7,244 nt of DNA from an uncultured Streptomyces sp. (lineage in GTDB: Bacteria; Actinomycetota; Actinomycetes; Streptomycetales; Streptomycetaceae). The DNA lies in the NCBI GenBank assembly GCA_946480485.1, contig CAMLJW010000270.1, positions 1-7,244 on the forward strand, written 5' to 3'. Position numbers and translations under genes: made by a program. This document shows positions 1 through 5,149 of this stretch, piece after piece (the stretch's first letter is position 1; each line of letters starts with the position of its first letter). Under the pieces are notes generated by a model. The model searched no databases and was not told the DNA's origin. It saw nothing but the letters and a program-made list of their open reading frames with translations.

Positions 1-102
1 TCTACTGACAGCCGCGTAAGCCATCAGGTGTTGCGAGGACCCCAAGAATCCGCCCTGACGCGGCAGGGGGCTTTGTTGCGTTCTGGATTGTGCTCACTCC
101 CG

Positions 103-123
103 CGGGGAACCGTCGGCTCCCCG
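103..123. terminator. Small hairpin, possible terminator of an upstream gene
   Basis: CGGGGA at 103-108 pairs perfectly with TCCCCG at 118-123 around a 9-nt loop. There is no T-run, which is normal for Streptomyces terminators. No gene end is visible to its left, so a terminator role is only a guess. Confidence 0.25.
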
Positions 124-218
124 TTATCCTCCTAGTACCTGTTCCGAGTTTCGGGCTGGATCAGGGAGCGGGGCGTGGTGCATGCGAACGCAAGGCGCCG
201 GAAGGTCCTCGGTTGGGG

Positions 219-247
219 TCCCCCCTGGGCCTTAAGACCTTGGGGGA
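219..247. other. G/C-run hairpin in the leader
   Basis: TCCCCC at 219-224 pairs with GGGGGA at 242-247 around a 17-nt loop that contains CTTAAG. Competing pairings exist: AAGGTC 202-207 with GACCTT 236-241, and TCCTC 206-210 with GAGGA 246-250. The stretch could therefore switch between folds if it is transcribed. It could also be chance in GC-rich DNA. No known riboswitch class was recognised. Confidence 0.2.
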
Positions 248-352
248 GGAGCTACTAGGGCATTTCGGCAACGCGGCGAGCGTGCGTGCCCCGCCCCGCG
301 AGCCCAGCCGGAAACTTGGAACAGGCCGTAGTCGGGCGTGCGCCCCGCGTCC

Positions 353-381
353 GGAAACCGGCGTCCTGAACCTGGCGTCCT
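353..381 (+). promoter_or_regulatory. Possible ECF-sigma-type promoter of the ABC operon
   Basis: GGAAAC (353-358) and CGTCCT (376-381) are separated by 17 bp. This resembles the AAC / CGTC pattern known for sigma-E-like promoters in Streptomyces. Transcription would start near 387-390, giving a leader of about 15-18 nt before ATG 405. The -35 is not a perfect match, and the tandem duplication creates a second CGTCCT at 362-367, so this is inference only. Confidence 0.25.
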
Positions 382-387
382 GAACCT
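360..387 (+). repeat. Perfect 14-bp tandem duplication before the ABC operon
   Basis: The unit GGCGTCCTGAACCT occurs twice head to tail (360-373 and 374-387) with no mismatch, ending 17 bp before the chosen ATG. The second copy contains the possible -10 (CGTCCT) of an ECF-type promoter. The duplication could be a slippage product or a repeated binding site. Confidence 0.85.
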
Positions 388-404
388 TTCGATGGGTGCG
401 GAGA

Positions 405-1619
405 ATGATCGAGGCAGTTGGCCTGACGAAGTGCTACGGCGCCAAGACGGCGGTGCACAACCTTTCCTTCCAGGTGCGCCCGGGTGCTGTCACCGGTTTC
501 CTCGGGCCGAACGGGTCGGGCAAGTCGACCACGATGCGGATGATTCTCGGCCTGGACAACCCCACCTCGGGGCAGGTGACGATCGGCGGCTACCCGTACC
601 GGAAGCTGCCGAACCCGTCCCGCCAGGTCGGCGCGCTGCTCGACGCCAAGGCCGTGCACGGCGGCCGGCACGCCCGCAACCACCTGCTGTGCCTCGCTCA
701 GCTGTCGGGCATCCCGGTTCGCCGCGTGGACGAGGTGCTCGGTGTCGTGGGTCTGCAGGACGTGTCGAGGAGGCGCTCCAAAGGCTTCTCGCTCGGCATG
801 GGCCAGCGGCTCGGCATCGCGGCCGCGCTGCTCGGCGATCCGCAGGTGCTGCTCTTCGACGAGCCGGTCAACGGCCTCGATCCTGAGGGCATCCGGTGGG
901 TGCGCGACCTCATGAAGTCCCTTGCGGCGGAAGGCCGTACGGTCTTCGTCTCCTCGCATCTGATGAGCGAAATGGCCCTGACCGCCGACCACTTGATCGT
1001 GATCGGGCGCGGAGAGCTGCTCTCCGACATGAGCGTGAAGGACTTCATCTCCGCCAACTCCGCGAGCTTCGCGCGCGTACGGACGCCCGACGCCGAGCCG
1101 CAGCAGCGGGAGAAGCTGACGGCCACGCTGACCGGGGCGGGCGGCCAGGTGATGCCCGAGCAGGACGGGGCGCTGCGCGTCACCGGACTGCCGCTGCCCC
1201 ACATCAGCGACCTCGCGAACGGCGCCGACGTACGCCTGTGGGAGCTGTCGCCGCACCAGGCCTCGCTGGAGGAGGCCTACATGCGGATGACTCAGGGCGC
1301 CGTCGACTACCGCTCGATCACCGACCAGCGCGCGGGCCTCCAGCAGGAACCGCAGCCGGGCGCCATGCCGCCACCGCAGATGCCGGCGCCCGGACAGGGC
1401 CAGCCGGGCTGGTACGCTCCGCCGCCTCAGCAAGGCGGACAGCCGTTCGCGATGCCGCAGGGGCAGCCGATGCCCCAGGCGCGGCCCACCGGCCCGTACG
1501 GGGCGCCTGCCGCGCCCGGCGGCACCGGCGGGCCCAACCCCTACGCCCAGGGCGACCCCGCGCCCACCGCCCAGCCCGCCACCACCACCCACCTGGCCAA
1601 GCCCGAGGACACCCGATGA
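405..1619 (+). CDS. ABC transporter ATP-binding protein with Pro/Gln-rich tail
   Basis: This is the ATPase subunit of an ABC-2 (DrrA/CcmA-like) exporter, expected at the inner face of the membrane with the permease encoded next. It has 404 residues. Visible motifs are Walker A GPNGSGKST at 34-42, the signature SLGMGQR at 129-135 in place of LSGGQ, Walker B VLLFDEP at 148-154, the D-loop NGLDP at 156-160 and the H-loop SSHL at 183-186. The position where a Q-loop glutamine is expected reads GALLDA (76-81), so Asp replaces Gln. A DrrA-like accessory region ends near SLEEAYMRMT (about 287-296). Residues 311-404 form a Pro/Gln/Gly-rich, probably disordered tail that ordinary family members lack. 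I chose ATG 405 because MIEAVGLTK is the usual family start; an in-frame GTG at 396 is possible. GGAGA lies directly against the ATG, so the ribosome binding site is poor. The stop overlaps the permease start. Substrate unknown. Confidence 0.93.
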   Translation: MIEAVGLTKCYGAKTAVHNLSFQVRPGAVTGFLGPNGSGKSTTMRMILGLDNPTSGQVTIGGYPYRKLPNPSRQVGALLDAKAVHGGRHARNHLLCLAQLSGIPVRRVDEVLGVVGLQDVSRRRSKGFSLGMGQRLGIAAALLGDPQVLLFDEPVNGLDPEGIRWVRDLMKSLAAEGRTVFVSSHLMSEMALTADHLIVIGRGELLSDMSVKDFISANSASFARVRTPDAEPQQREKLTATLTGAGGQVMPEQDGALRVTGLPLPHISDLANGADVRLWELSPHQASLEEAYMRMTQGAVDYRSITDQRAGLQQEPQPGAMPPPQMPAPGQGQPGWYAPPPQQGGQPFAMPQGQPMPQARPTGPYGAPAAPGGTGGPNPYAQGDPAPTAQPATTTHLAKPEDTR

Positions 1620-2479
1620 GCATGCCCCAGCCTCCGGTGCCGCAGAACTCCGCACCCAACTGGCAGGCGGGGCCACGTACTTCGTACACCTCGCCGATCC
1701 CGGTCGTCCGCACGCACCTGGGGCACGCCCTCGCCTCGGAGTGGACGAAGATCAGATCGGTGCGCTCCACGATGTGGACGCTCGGCGTCTTCGTGCTGCT
1801 CGTGGTCGGTATCGGCCTGGCCGCCGGCGCGGCCATCTCCTCCTCGTCGCCGGGCCCGTCCGGCGAGAATCCGCTGTCTCTTGGATTCTTCGGGCTGCTC
1901 CTCGGCACCATGTGCATCATCACGCTCGGCGTGATGACCACCGCCTCCGAGTACGGCACCGGCATGATCCGGACCACGATGACCGCGTGCCCCAGCCGAG
2001 GGCGGGTGCTGACGGCGAAGGCGATCGTGTTCTTCCTGGTCGCGTTCGTGGTCACGCTGGTGTCCGCCGCGTTCGTCGGCTTCGCGCAGGTGGCCATGAT
2101 GGACGGCACCGGAGTGGACGTCCCCACGGGTGAGGACTGGCTGAAGGGCACGGTCGGGATCGCCCTCTACATCGCGTCGCTCGGACTGCTCTCGCTCGTC
2201 GTGGGATCGCTCGTCCGGCACTCAGCGGGCGCGATCACCATCATGATCGGGGCCGTGCTCGCTCCGCTGGTCATCGCGATGTTCATGTTCGCGGAGTTGC
2301 TGAGCGACCTGCGCGAAGCCCTCGTCGAGTACTCGATCCCGAACCAGCTCAGCGTCTTCTACGACAGGTCGCTCAGCGGCTCCGGACCGTCCGGCTGGGA
2401 GCCGCTGTGGATCATGCTGGGCGTGACGGCCGTCGCGTTCGTCGGGGCCTACGCACTGCTGGAGAAGCGGGACGTGTAG
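1616..2479 (+). CDS. ABC-2 type transporter permease
   Basis: This is the membrane partner of the preceding ATPase and has 287 residues. A proline-rich cytoplasmic N-terminus (about 1-31) is followed by the typical ABC-2 lead-in SEWTKIRSVRSTMW (41-54). Six hydrophobic segments can be read, roughly at 54-75, 89-109, 133-157, about 178-198, about 205-230 and about 262-282. Between helices 2 and 3 the segment EYGTGMIRTTM (112-122) is the conserved ABC-2 motif. The start ATG sits inside the ATPase stop as ATGA (1616-1619), which implies translational coupling and equal expression. A second ATG two codons later (1622) is possible. The protein ends in LLEKRDV, a common charged end for this family. 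The transported molecule cannot be told from sequence; drug, lipid or peptide export are all possible. Confidence 0.92.
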   Translation: MSMPQPPVPQNSAPNWQAGPRTSYTSPIPVVRTHLGHALASEWTKIRSVRSTMWTLGVFVLLVVGIGLAAGAAISSSSPGPSGENPLSLGFFGLLLGTMCIITLGVMTTASEYGTGMIRTTMTACPSRGRVLTAKAIVFFLVAFVVTLVSAAFVGFAQVAMMDGTGVDVPTGEDWLKGTVGIALYIASLGLLSLVVGSLVRHSAGAITIMIGAVLAPLVIAMFMFAELLSDLREALVEYSIPNQLSVFYDRSLSGSGPSGWEPLWIMLGVTAVAFVGAYALLEKRDV

Positions 2480-2483
2480 CGGA

Positions 2484-2502
2484 CGGACGCGTGAAACGTC
2501 CG
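2484..2502. terminator. Hairpin between convergent permease and zinc-finger genes
   Basis: CGGACG at 2484-2489 pairs with CGTCCG at 2497-2502 around a 7-nt loop (CGTGAAA). An alternative 7-bp stem uses GCGGACG at 2479-2485 with CGTCCGC at 2497-2503. It starts only 5 nt after the permease stop and lies in a 62-bp convergent gap, so it could end transcripts from either side. The stem is short. Confidence 0.45.
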
Positions 2503-2534
2503 CGCACGTGGGTAAAACGCGCACGTAGGTAAAA
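2501..2534. repeat. 17-bp tandem duplication after the permease
   Basis: CGCGCACGTGGGTAAAA (2501-2517) is repeated at once as CGCGCACGTAGGTAAAA (2518-2534), with 16 of 17 bases the same. Each copy ends in AAAA, and the first contains CACGTG. It fills most of the gap between the convergent genes and overlaps the right arm of the hairpin. It may be a recent slippage duplication or a paired binding site. Confidence 0.85.
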
Positions 2535-2541
2535 GAGGAGC

Positions 2542-2883
2542 TCAGAACCTCGGGACGTTACGGGACCGCTGCACCCGGATGGTGCGGCGGTCCTTCGCGT
2601 TCCAGCACGCCTTGTGCCAGTGACGGCGGTCGTCCACGCCCGCGTCCCCGGGCCAGGCCACCACATGAGGGACGCCGGCGGGGATCATCTGGTCGCAGCC
2701 CGGGCAGCGGTAGGTCTTGCCCTCGGCGCTCGCGCCCGCCACATGGCGCACGCTCCACTCCTCGCCCCGCCAGTTCTCCGTGGACTGCCGGCCGCCGTAG
2801 CGGGCGGAACGGTCGGCCTCGTCCGTGGACGCTCTCCGGCCGGACGAGCCGGCGCCCTTTGGACGGTTGCGGCGCGGGGACAC
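2542..2883 (-). CDS. Small Cys/His zinc-finger-like protein, function unknown
   Basis: This 113-residue protein has a basic, Arg/Ser/Gly-rich, probably disordered N-terminal half (MSPRRNRPKG...) and a compact C-terminal module. The module has CPGC at 60-63, then H73, H88, H90 and C93, followed by a basic end (RRTIRVQRSRNVPRF). The spacing suggests one zinc site made of Cys, His and Cys in a treble-clef or zinc-ribbon style fold; this is inferred from residues only. I recall homologues in Streptomyces labelled 'ATP/GTP-binding protein', but no P-loop is visible, so that name is not supported. The start is GTG at 2883, because GAGG (2890-2893) lies 6 nt upstream; the longer TTG start at 2895 overlaps this site and is less likely. 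The arginine-rich ends would suit RNA or DNA binding. It converges with the permease and diverges from the LLM gene. Confidence 0.8.
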   Translation of the reverse strand: MSPRRNRPKGAGSSGRRASTDEADRSARYGGRQSTENWRGEEWSVRHVAGASAEGKTYRCPGCDQMIPAGVPHVVAWPGDAGVDDRRHWHKACWNAKDRRTIRVQRSRNVPRF

Positions 2884-2889
2884 AGGACA

Positions 2890-2893
2890 CCTC
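2890..2893 (-). promoter_or_regulatory. Ribosome binding site setting the GTG start of the zinc-finger gene
   Basis: On the minus strand GAGG is followed by 6 nt and then GTG (2883-2881). The spacing is right for GTG and impossible for the TTG at 2895, which lies partly inside the site. A 10-bp palindrome AAAAGCTTTT (2894-2903) touches it on the upstream side. Confidence 0.6.
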
Positions 2894-2925
2894 AAAAGCT
2901 TTTACTGGGAGCACGGGCCGTCTCC

Positions 2926-2931
2926 AGCCTA
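2926..2931 (-). promoter_or_regulatory. Possible -10 box of the zinc-finger gene
   Basis: On the minus strand this reads TAGGCT, a good match to the actinobacterial housekeeping -10. It would start transcription near 2919 and give a leader of about 35 nt. No good -35 is found 17 or 18 bp upstream, so support is limited. Confidence 0.3.
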
Positions 2932-3036
2932 CGCGGCGCAGGCCTGGGTAGACGTACCGCACCAACCCTCCAGAAGCCCCGCATGACCGGCTCATTCCAC
3001 AGACAATCCGTCAATCTCCCCGCGGGGCCGTGTCTT

Positions 3037-3048
3037 TGGCACGTGTCA
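3037..3048. promoter_or_regulatory. CACGTG-centred imperfect palindrome upstream of the LLM gene
   Basis: TGGCACGTGTCA is a 12-bp inverted repeat with one mismatched pair around a CACGTG core. It overlaps TTGGCA (3036-3041), a possible -35 for the LLM gene; the matching -10 region (CGGATT, 3059-3064) is poor. A perfect 10-bp palindrome CCCCGCGGGG lies nearby at 3018-3027. It may be an operator for a dimeric regulator controlling one or both divergent genes. Confidence 0.3.
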
Positions 3049-3095
3049 GACGGTTATGCGGATTGGCGAGTCGCGTCGGCGCCAAGGAAGAGGCA

Positions 3096-3099
3096 GGAG
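3096..3099 (+). promoter_or_regulatory. Ribosome binding site deciding the LLM start
   Basis: GGAG, within AGGCAGGAG (3091-3099), stands 4 nt before ATG 3104. This favours ATG 3104 over the in-frame upstream ATG at 3056, which has no such site and would add 16 basic residues not expected in the family. Confidence 0.75.
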
Positions 3100-3103
3100 T
3101 GCG

Positions 3104-4132
3104 ATGCGTGTAGGAAGCTTTGTGCTGGCGGCCCGGTTCCCGGGGCAGGGCCAGGGGGAGGCGCTGCACCGCGCGGTGCGATCGGCGGAGGTCGCCGAGG
3201 AGGCGGGGCTCGACACGGTATGGCTGGCAGAGCACCACTTCGTGCCGTACGGAACGTGCCCGTCGGCGGTCACGCTCGCCGCGTTGCTGCTGGGCCGCAC
3301 CCGCCGGATCCGGGTGGGCACGGCGGTCAGCGTGCTGCCCACCACACACCCCGTGGCGCTCGGCGAGCAGGCCGCGCTGCTGCATGTGACATCCGGCGGA
3401 CGCTTCACACTGGGGGTGGGGCGCGGCGGCCCGTGGGTCGATCTGGAGGTCTTCGGGTCGGGTCTCGAGGCATACGAGAAGGGGTTCCCGGAATCACTCG
3501 ATCTGCTGGTGCGCTGGCTGCGCGAACCGTCCGTCTCGAGTGGGGGCGAGCGCTTCGCGTTCCGTGAGGTCCCTGTCGTGCCCATGCCGTCACAGGCCCT
3601 GACGGGCGGCGAGAGGCCCGAGGTCGTCATGGCCTGCACGTCACCGGCGAGTGTCCGGCTGGCCGCCGAGCGCGGTCTGTCGATGCTGCTCGGGATGCAT
3701 GTCGGGGACGAGGAGAAAGCGGAGATGGTCGCCCTGTGGCGCACATACGCGCGGGCCGCGGGGCGCTCGTCCGAGGAGATGGGGCGCGCGGCCCATGTCT
3801 CGGCCGGTGTCGCACAGATCGCGGATTGCCGTACCGACGCGGCCGAGACGCTCCTCAAGGCGATGCCGGGCTGGCTGAAACAGGGACTCGACGCGCACAT
3901 AACGGTGGACGGCCGCGCCCGGGCGATGCGCGACCCATTGGCCTACACCGAACTACTCTGCGGCCTCCACCCCGTAGGCACCCCTCAACTGTGCGCCGAC
4001 CGCCTCGCCGCCACGTCGGAACGCACCGGCATCACCCGCTTCGCCCTCCTCGTGGAGGGTTCGGGCGACCTGGCAGCCACAGAGGAGAACGTACGCAGAC
4101 TGGGAGCCGAGGTCCTGCCCCGACTGCGGTGA
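3104..4132 (+). CDS. LLM class flavin/F420-dependent oxidoreductase
   Basis: This cytoplasmic enzyme of the bacterial luciferase-like superfamily (TIM barrel using FMN or coenzyme F420) has 342 residues, normal for the family. The start MRVGSFVLAARFPG is a first barrel strand. Then come AEEAGLDTVWLAEHHF (about 31-46) with the typical EHH, IRVGTAVSVLPTTHP (69-83) with the strand and the cis-peptide-like turn seen in this superfamily, and SGGRFTLGVGRG (97-108), the cofactor phosphate-loop region. PVGTPQLCADRL and ITRFALLVEGSG near the C-terminus match the last barrel strands. Which cofactor is used, and on what substrate, cannot be settled from sequence; Streptomyces make both cofactors. It stands as a single gene, diverging from the zinc-finger gene and converging on the SCO5389-type gene. 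Nothing around it suggests a biosynthetic cluster. Confidence 0.92.
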   Translation: MRVGSFVLAARFPGQGQGEALHRAVRSAEVAEEAGLDTVWLAEHHFVPYGTCPSAVTLAALLLGRTRRIRVGTAVSVLPTTHPVALGEQAALLHVTSGGRFTLGVGRGGPWVDLEVFGSGLEAYEKGFPESLDLLVRWLREPSVSSGGERFAFREVPVVPMPSQALTGGERPEVVMACTSPASVRLAAERGLSMLLGMHVGDEEKAEMVALWRTYARAAGRSSEEMGRAAHVSAGVAQIADCRTDAAETLLKAMPGWLKQGLDAHITVDGRARAMRDPLAYTELLCGLHPVGTPQLCADRLAATSERTGITRFALLVEGSGDLAATEENVRRLGAEVLPRLR

Positions 4133-4161
4133 ACGAAACCCCGCCCAGGGGCCCGTGCAGA

Positions 4162-4188
4162 CCGCGTCCGGTACGGGATCGGATGCGG
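4162..4188 (+). terminator. Hairpin after the LLM gene
   Basis: CCGCGTCCG (4162-4170) pairs with CGGATGCGG (4180-4188) over 9 bp including one G-U pair, around a 9-nt loop. It begins 29 nt after the LLM stop. No T-run follows, as usual in Streptomyces. A likely terminator for the LLM transcript. Confidence 0.45.
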
Positions 4189-4213
4189 GTCGCCTCGGGG
4201 TGCCAGGCCGAGA

Positions 4214-4244
4214 CCCGGGCAGGGTCCACATCCGAACGCCCGGG
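4214..4244. terminator. CCCGGGC inverted repeat in the convergent gap
   Basis: CCCGGGC (4214-4220) pairs perfectly with GCCCGGG (4238-4244) around a 17-nt loop. Each arm holds CCCGGG, which can also pair with itself. It may be a second, weaker stop for transcripts entering from either side. Confidence 0.3.
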
Positions 4245-4301
4245 CAGAGCACCACGAAGGAACCAATGCCGAGCGACCGGAAACGGGTTCAGGGGAGAGC
4301 C

Positions 4302-4344
4302 TGCCGCCCCGGTACCAGATGCACCTCCCGCGTACGGGGCGGCA
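4302..4344 (-). terminator. Strong hairpin, terminator of the SCO5389-type gene
   Basis: TGCCGCCCCG (4302-4311) pairs perfectly with CGGGGCGGCA (4335-4344). A single-base bulge is followed by three further pairs (TAC 4313-4315 with GTA 4332-4334), leaving a 16-nt loop. It lies 21 nt beyond the stop of the minus-strand gene, and could also block read-through from the LLM side. Confidence 0.6.
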
Positions 4345-4365
4345 AGCCCTACGGCATCGCTGCGG

Positions 4366-4758
4366 TCAGCAGTCCCGGAACTCCGGTGACTGGTTCAGCA
4401 GTTGACTGCGCACCGAGGTGAAGCGGGTCAGGGTGCCGTCCACTGACGCGTCCAGCGGGAACACAGCCACCCGGTGGCAGTTCTGGAAGGCCAGCCGCAC
4501 TCCGAAGTGCCGCTGCAGCGCACCGCGTATCGCGTCACTCGCGAGCGCACGCAGCAACTGGCCACGCGCCTGCTCGTCCGGCGGCGGCGTCCGGTTGTCG
4601 GCGAAGGGTCCGCCGTCCACCTTCAGTTGGGCCACCAGGGAACTGATCATCTCCCATGCGTAGGGCAGGGAGGTCCGGACGCAGTCGACGAATTCCGCTT
4701 CGTCGACCTCGCCTCGCTCGGCCTTTTCGAGTATGGCCGGTGAGACGTCCAGCGACAT
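4366..4758 (-). CDS. Conserved actinobacterial protein, SCO5389 family
   Basis: This 130-residue soluble protein has no signal peptide or membrane segment. I recognise it as the family named after S. coelicolor SCO5389; that is from memory, and no function is established as far as I know. The N-terminal part ([23 protein letters not shown]) is acidic and helical. A second part, [16 protein letters not shown] (31-46), looks like an amphipathic helix. A polar linker ([11 protein letters not shown], 55-65) leads to a helix-rich segment, [18 protein letters not shown] (68-85). The C-terminal half carries [12 protein letters not shown] (91-102) and ends in Cys. Two other Cys (C26, C94) are present with no metal-binding spacing. 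ATG 4758 has AGGAG 5 nt upstream. It is divergent from nucS across a 391-bp gap, the setting usually kept in Streptomyces as I recall, which hints at shared regulation but not at function. Confidence 0.88.
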   Translation of the reverse strand: MSLDVSPAILEKAERGEVDEAEFVDCVRTSLPYAWEMISSLVAQLKVDGGPFADNRTPPPDEQARGQLLRALASDAIRGALQRHFGVRLAFQNCHRVAVFPLDASVDGTLTRFTSVRSQLLNQSPEFRDC

Positions 4759-4763
4759 GGGTT

Positions 4764-4768
4764 CTCCT
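4764..4768 (-). promoter_or_regulatory. Ribosome binding site of the SCO5389-type gene
   Basis: On the minus strand AGGAG lies 5 nt before ATG 4758. This perfect site fixes the start and rules out the longer open frame reaching back to 5163. Confidence 0.8.
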
Positions 4769-4774
4769 CTCGCA

Positions 4775-4792
4775 CCCTCTCTCGCCAGAGGG
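4775..4792 (-). promoter_or_regulatory. Hairpin just upstream of the SCO5389-type ribosome binding site
   Basis: CCCTCT and AGAGGG form a 6-bp stem with a 6-nt loop in the untranslated leader, 6 nt before AGGAG. Such placement could affect ribosome access, but short GC stems like this are common in this kind of DNA. Confidence 0.3.
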
Positions 4793-4829
4793 GGTTGGCT
4801 GACGGGGAAGGAGACCGCGCAATCGAACA

Positions 4830-4847
4830 CGCTGCGTATACGCAGCG
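4830..4847. promoter_or_regulatory. Perfect 18-bp palindrome, likely operator
   Basis: CGCTGCGTATACGCAGCG is identical on both strands, without a mismatch. It sits 72 bp upstream of the SCO5389-type ATG and 10 bp downstream of an AT-rich -10-like patch, so it would fall at or just after the start of that transcript, a typical repressor operator site. As RNA it could form a 7-bp stem with a UAUA loop. The binding protein is unknown. Confidence 0.6.
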
Positions 4848-4857
4848 CGACCTCCCG

Positions 4858-4868
4858 TTTATACGTTA
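4858..4868 (-). promoter_or_regulatory. Possible -10 region of the SCO5389-type gene
   Basis: Read on the minus strand this is TAACGTATAAA, an unusually AT-rich patch that contains both TAACGT and TATAAA. It lies about 100 bp upstream of the start codon and just before the 18-bp palindrome. I see no good -35 at normal spacing for either choice. Confidence 0.35.
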
Positions 4869-5135
4869 GGCAACTGTTCCTGCTCGCACCAGGAGATCCG
4901 GAACACAGTGGGCCCCCGATGCGCACACAACCGGCCACTTTCGAAGAGCACTTGCCGGGGGCAAATGGGCCGACGCGACAGTCCGCACGACGGCCCGGAC
5001 GAGGCCCGAAGAAGGTCCGGATGAAGAAGATTGGAAGGGTAAACGCGCTGGGCAAAAGGGGCGAACCCGAGCTTCTCCATCGAGGCCGGTGGCGCGTGGC
5101 CGGTGGGCGAATCGCGTGGACGGCCGCCGGTCGAG

Positions 5136-5141
5136 TAGCGT
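5136..5141 (+). promoter_or_regulatory. -10 box of a probable leaderless nucS promoter
   Basis: TAGCGT fits the actinobacterial -10 pattern TANNNT and ends 8 bp before the nucS ATG at 5150. Transcription would begin at or next to the A of ATG. No Shine-Dalgarno sequence lies in the bases before the ATG, which agrees with a leaderless mRNA. The -35 region at 17-18 bp spacing (around 5112-5118) has no clear TTGAC, which is common for such promoters. Confidence 0.5.
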
Positions 5142-5149
5142 TGCCGACC

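Larger units (their letters stand above)
1..395. other. Intergenic leader, no convincing gene
   Basis: I see no gene here. The possible frames lack the usual G/C third-position bias and a ribosome binding site. An open frame from base 1 ends at a TAG at 133-135, but its residues match nothing I know and its codons (TCT, ACT, TTG, TTA) are atypical for Streptomyces. The region holds a short hairpin at 103-123 (stem CGGGGA/TCCCCG), a G/C-run hairpin at 219-247, and a 14-bp tandem duplication at 360-387 next to the ABC operon. It probably contains the end of an upstream transcript and the promoter of the exporter operon. Confidence 0.5.
4759..5149. other. Divergent regulatory region between the SCO5389-type gene and nucS
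   Basis: This 391-bp gap has no convincing gene. From left to right it holds a ribosome binding site, a 6-bp-stem hairpin (4775-4792), a perfect 18-bp palindrome (4830-4847), an AT-rich -10-like patch (4858-4868), about 200 bp with no recognised element, two copies of GGCCGGTGG (5084-5092 and 5098-5106) and the nucS -10 box (5136-5141). Its size and content suit two separately controlled promoters. Confidence 0.6.

Noticed and set aside
1..135. Possible 3' end of a plus-strand gene entering from the left
   Set aside because: The open frame has atypical codons for this GC-rich DNA and no recognisable protein end. The other two plus frames stop at once (by base 19).
896..1615. Upstream in-frame extension of the permease frame inside the ATPase gene
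   Set aside because: The bases code for the ATPase tail in another frame. The permease begins at the ATGA overlap, and the extension is Arg-rich noise.
255..1676. 473-residue open frame on the minus strand opposite the ABC ATPase
   Set aside because: It is a high-GC shadow: the plus frame has all ABC motifs in order, while this frame is Arg/Gly/His/Ala-rich without any recognisable domain.
2955..3020. TTGACG on the minus strand as a -35 for the zinc-finger gene
   Set aside because: The hexamer is good, but no TANNNT -10 stands 16-19 bp downstream, and it is far from the better -10 candidate at 2926-2931.
2614..3567. 317-residue plus-strand frame spanning the zinc-finger gene and the start of the LLM gene
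   Set aside because: It runs across two well-supported genes in other frames and has no domain or ribosome binding site.
3736..4389. 217-residue plus-strand frame overlapping the end of the LLM gene and the convergent gap
   Set aside because: Out of frame with the LLM gene, Arg/Pro-rich, crosses the terminator hairpins, and matches nothing known.
4859..5080. 73-residue minus-strand frame in the divergent gap
   Set aside because: No ribosome binding site before its start, no family resemblance, and it covers the regulatory region and promoter of the SCO5389-type gene.
5021..5149. Alternative longer start of nucS at ATG 5021 with AAGG upstream
   Set aside because: The extra 43 residues are basic and not part of the NucS family, whose start MRLVIA is well known. 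The -10 box at 5136 would lie inside this extension. Kept only as a formal alternative.
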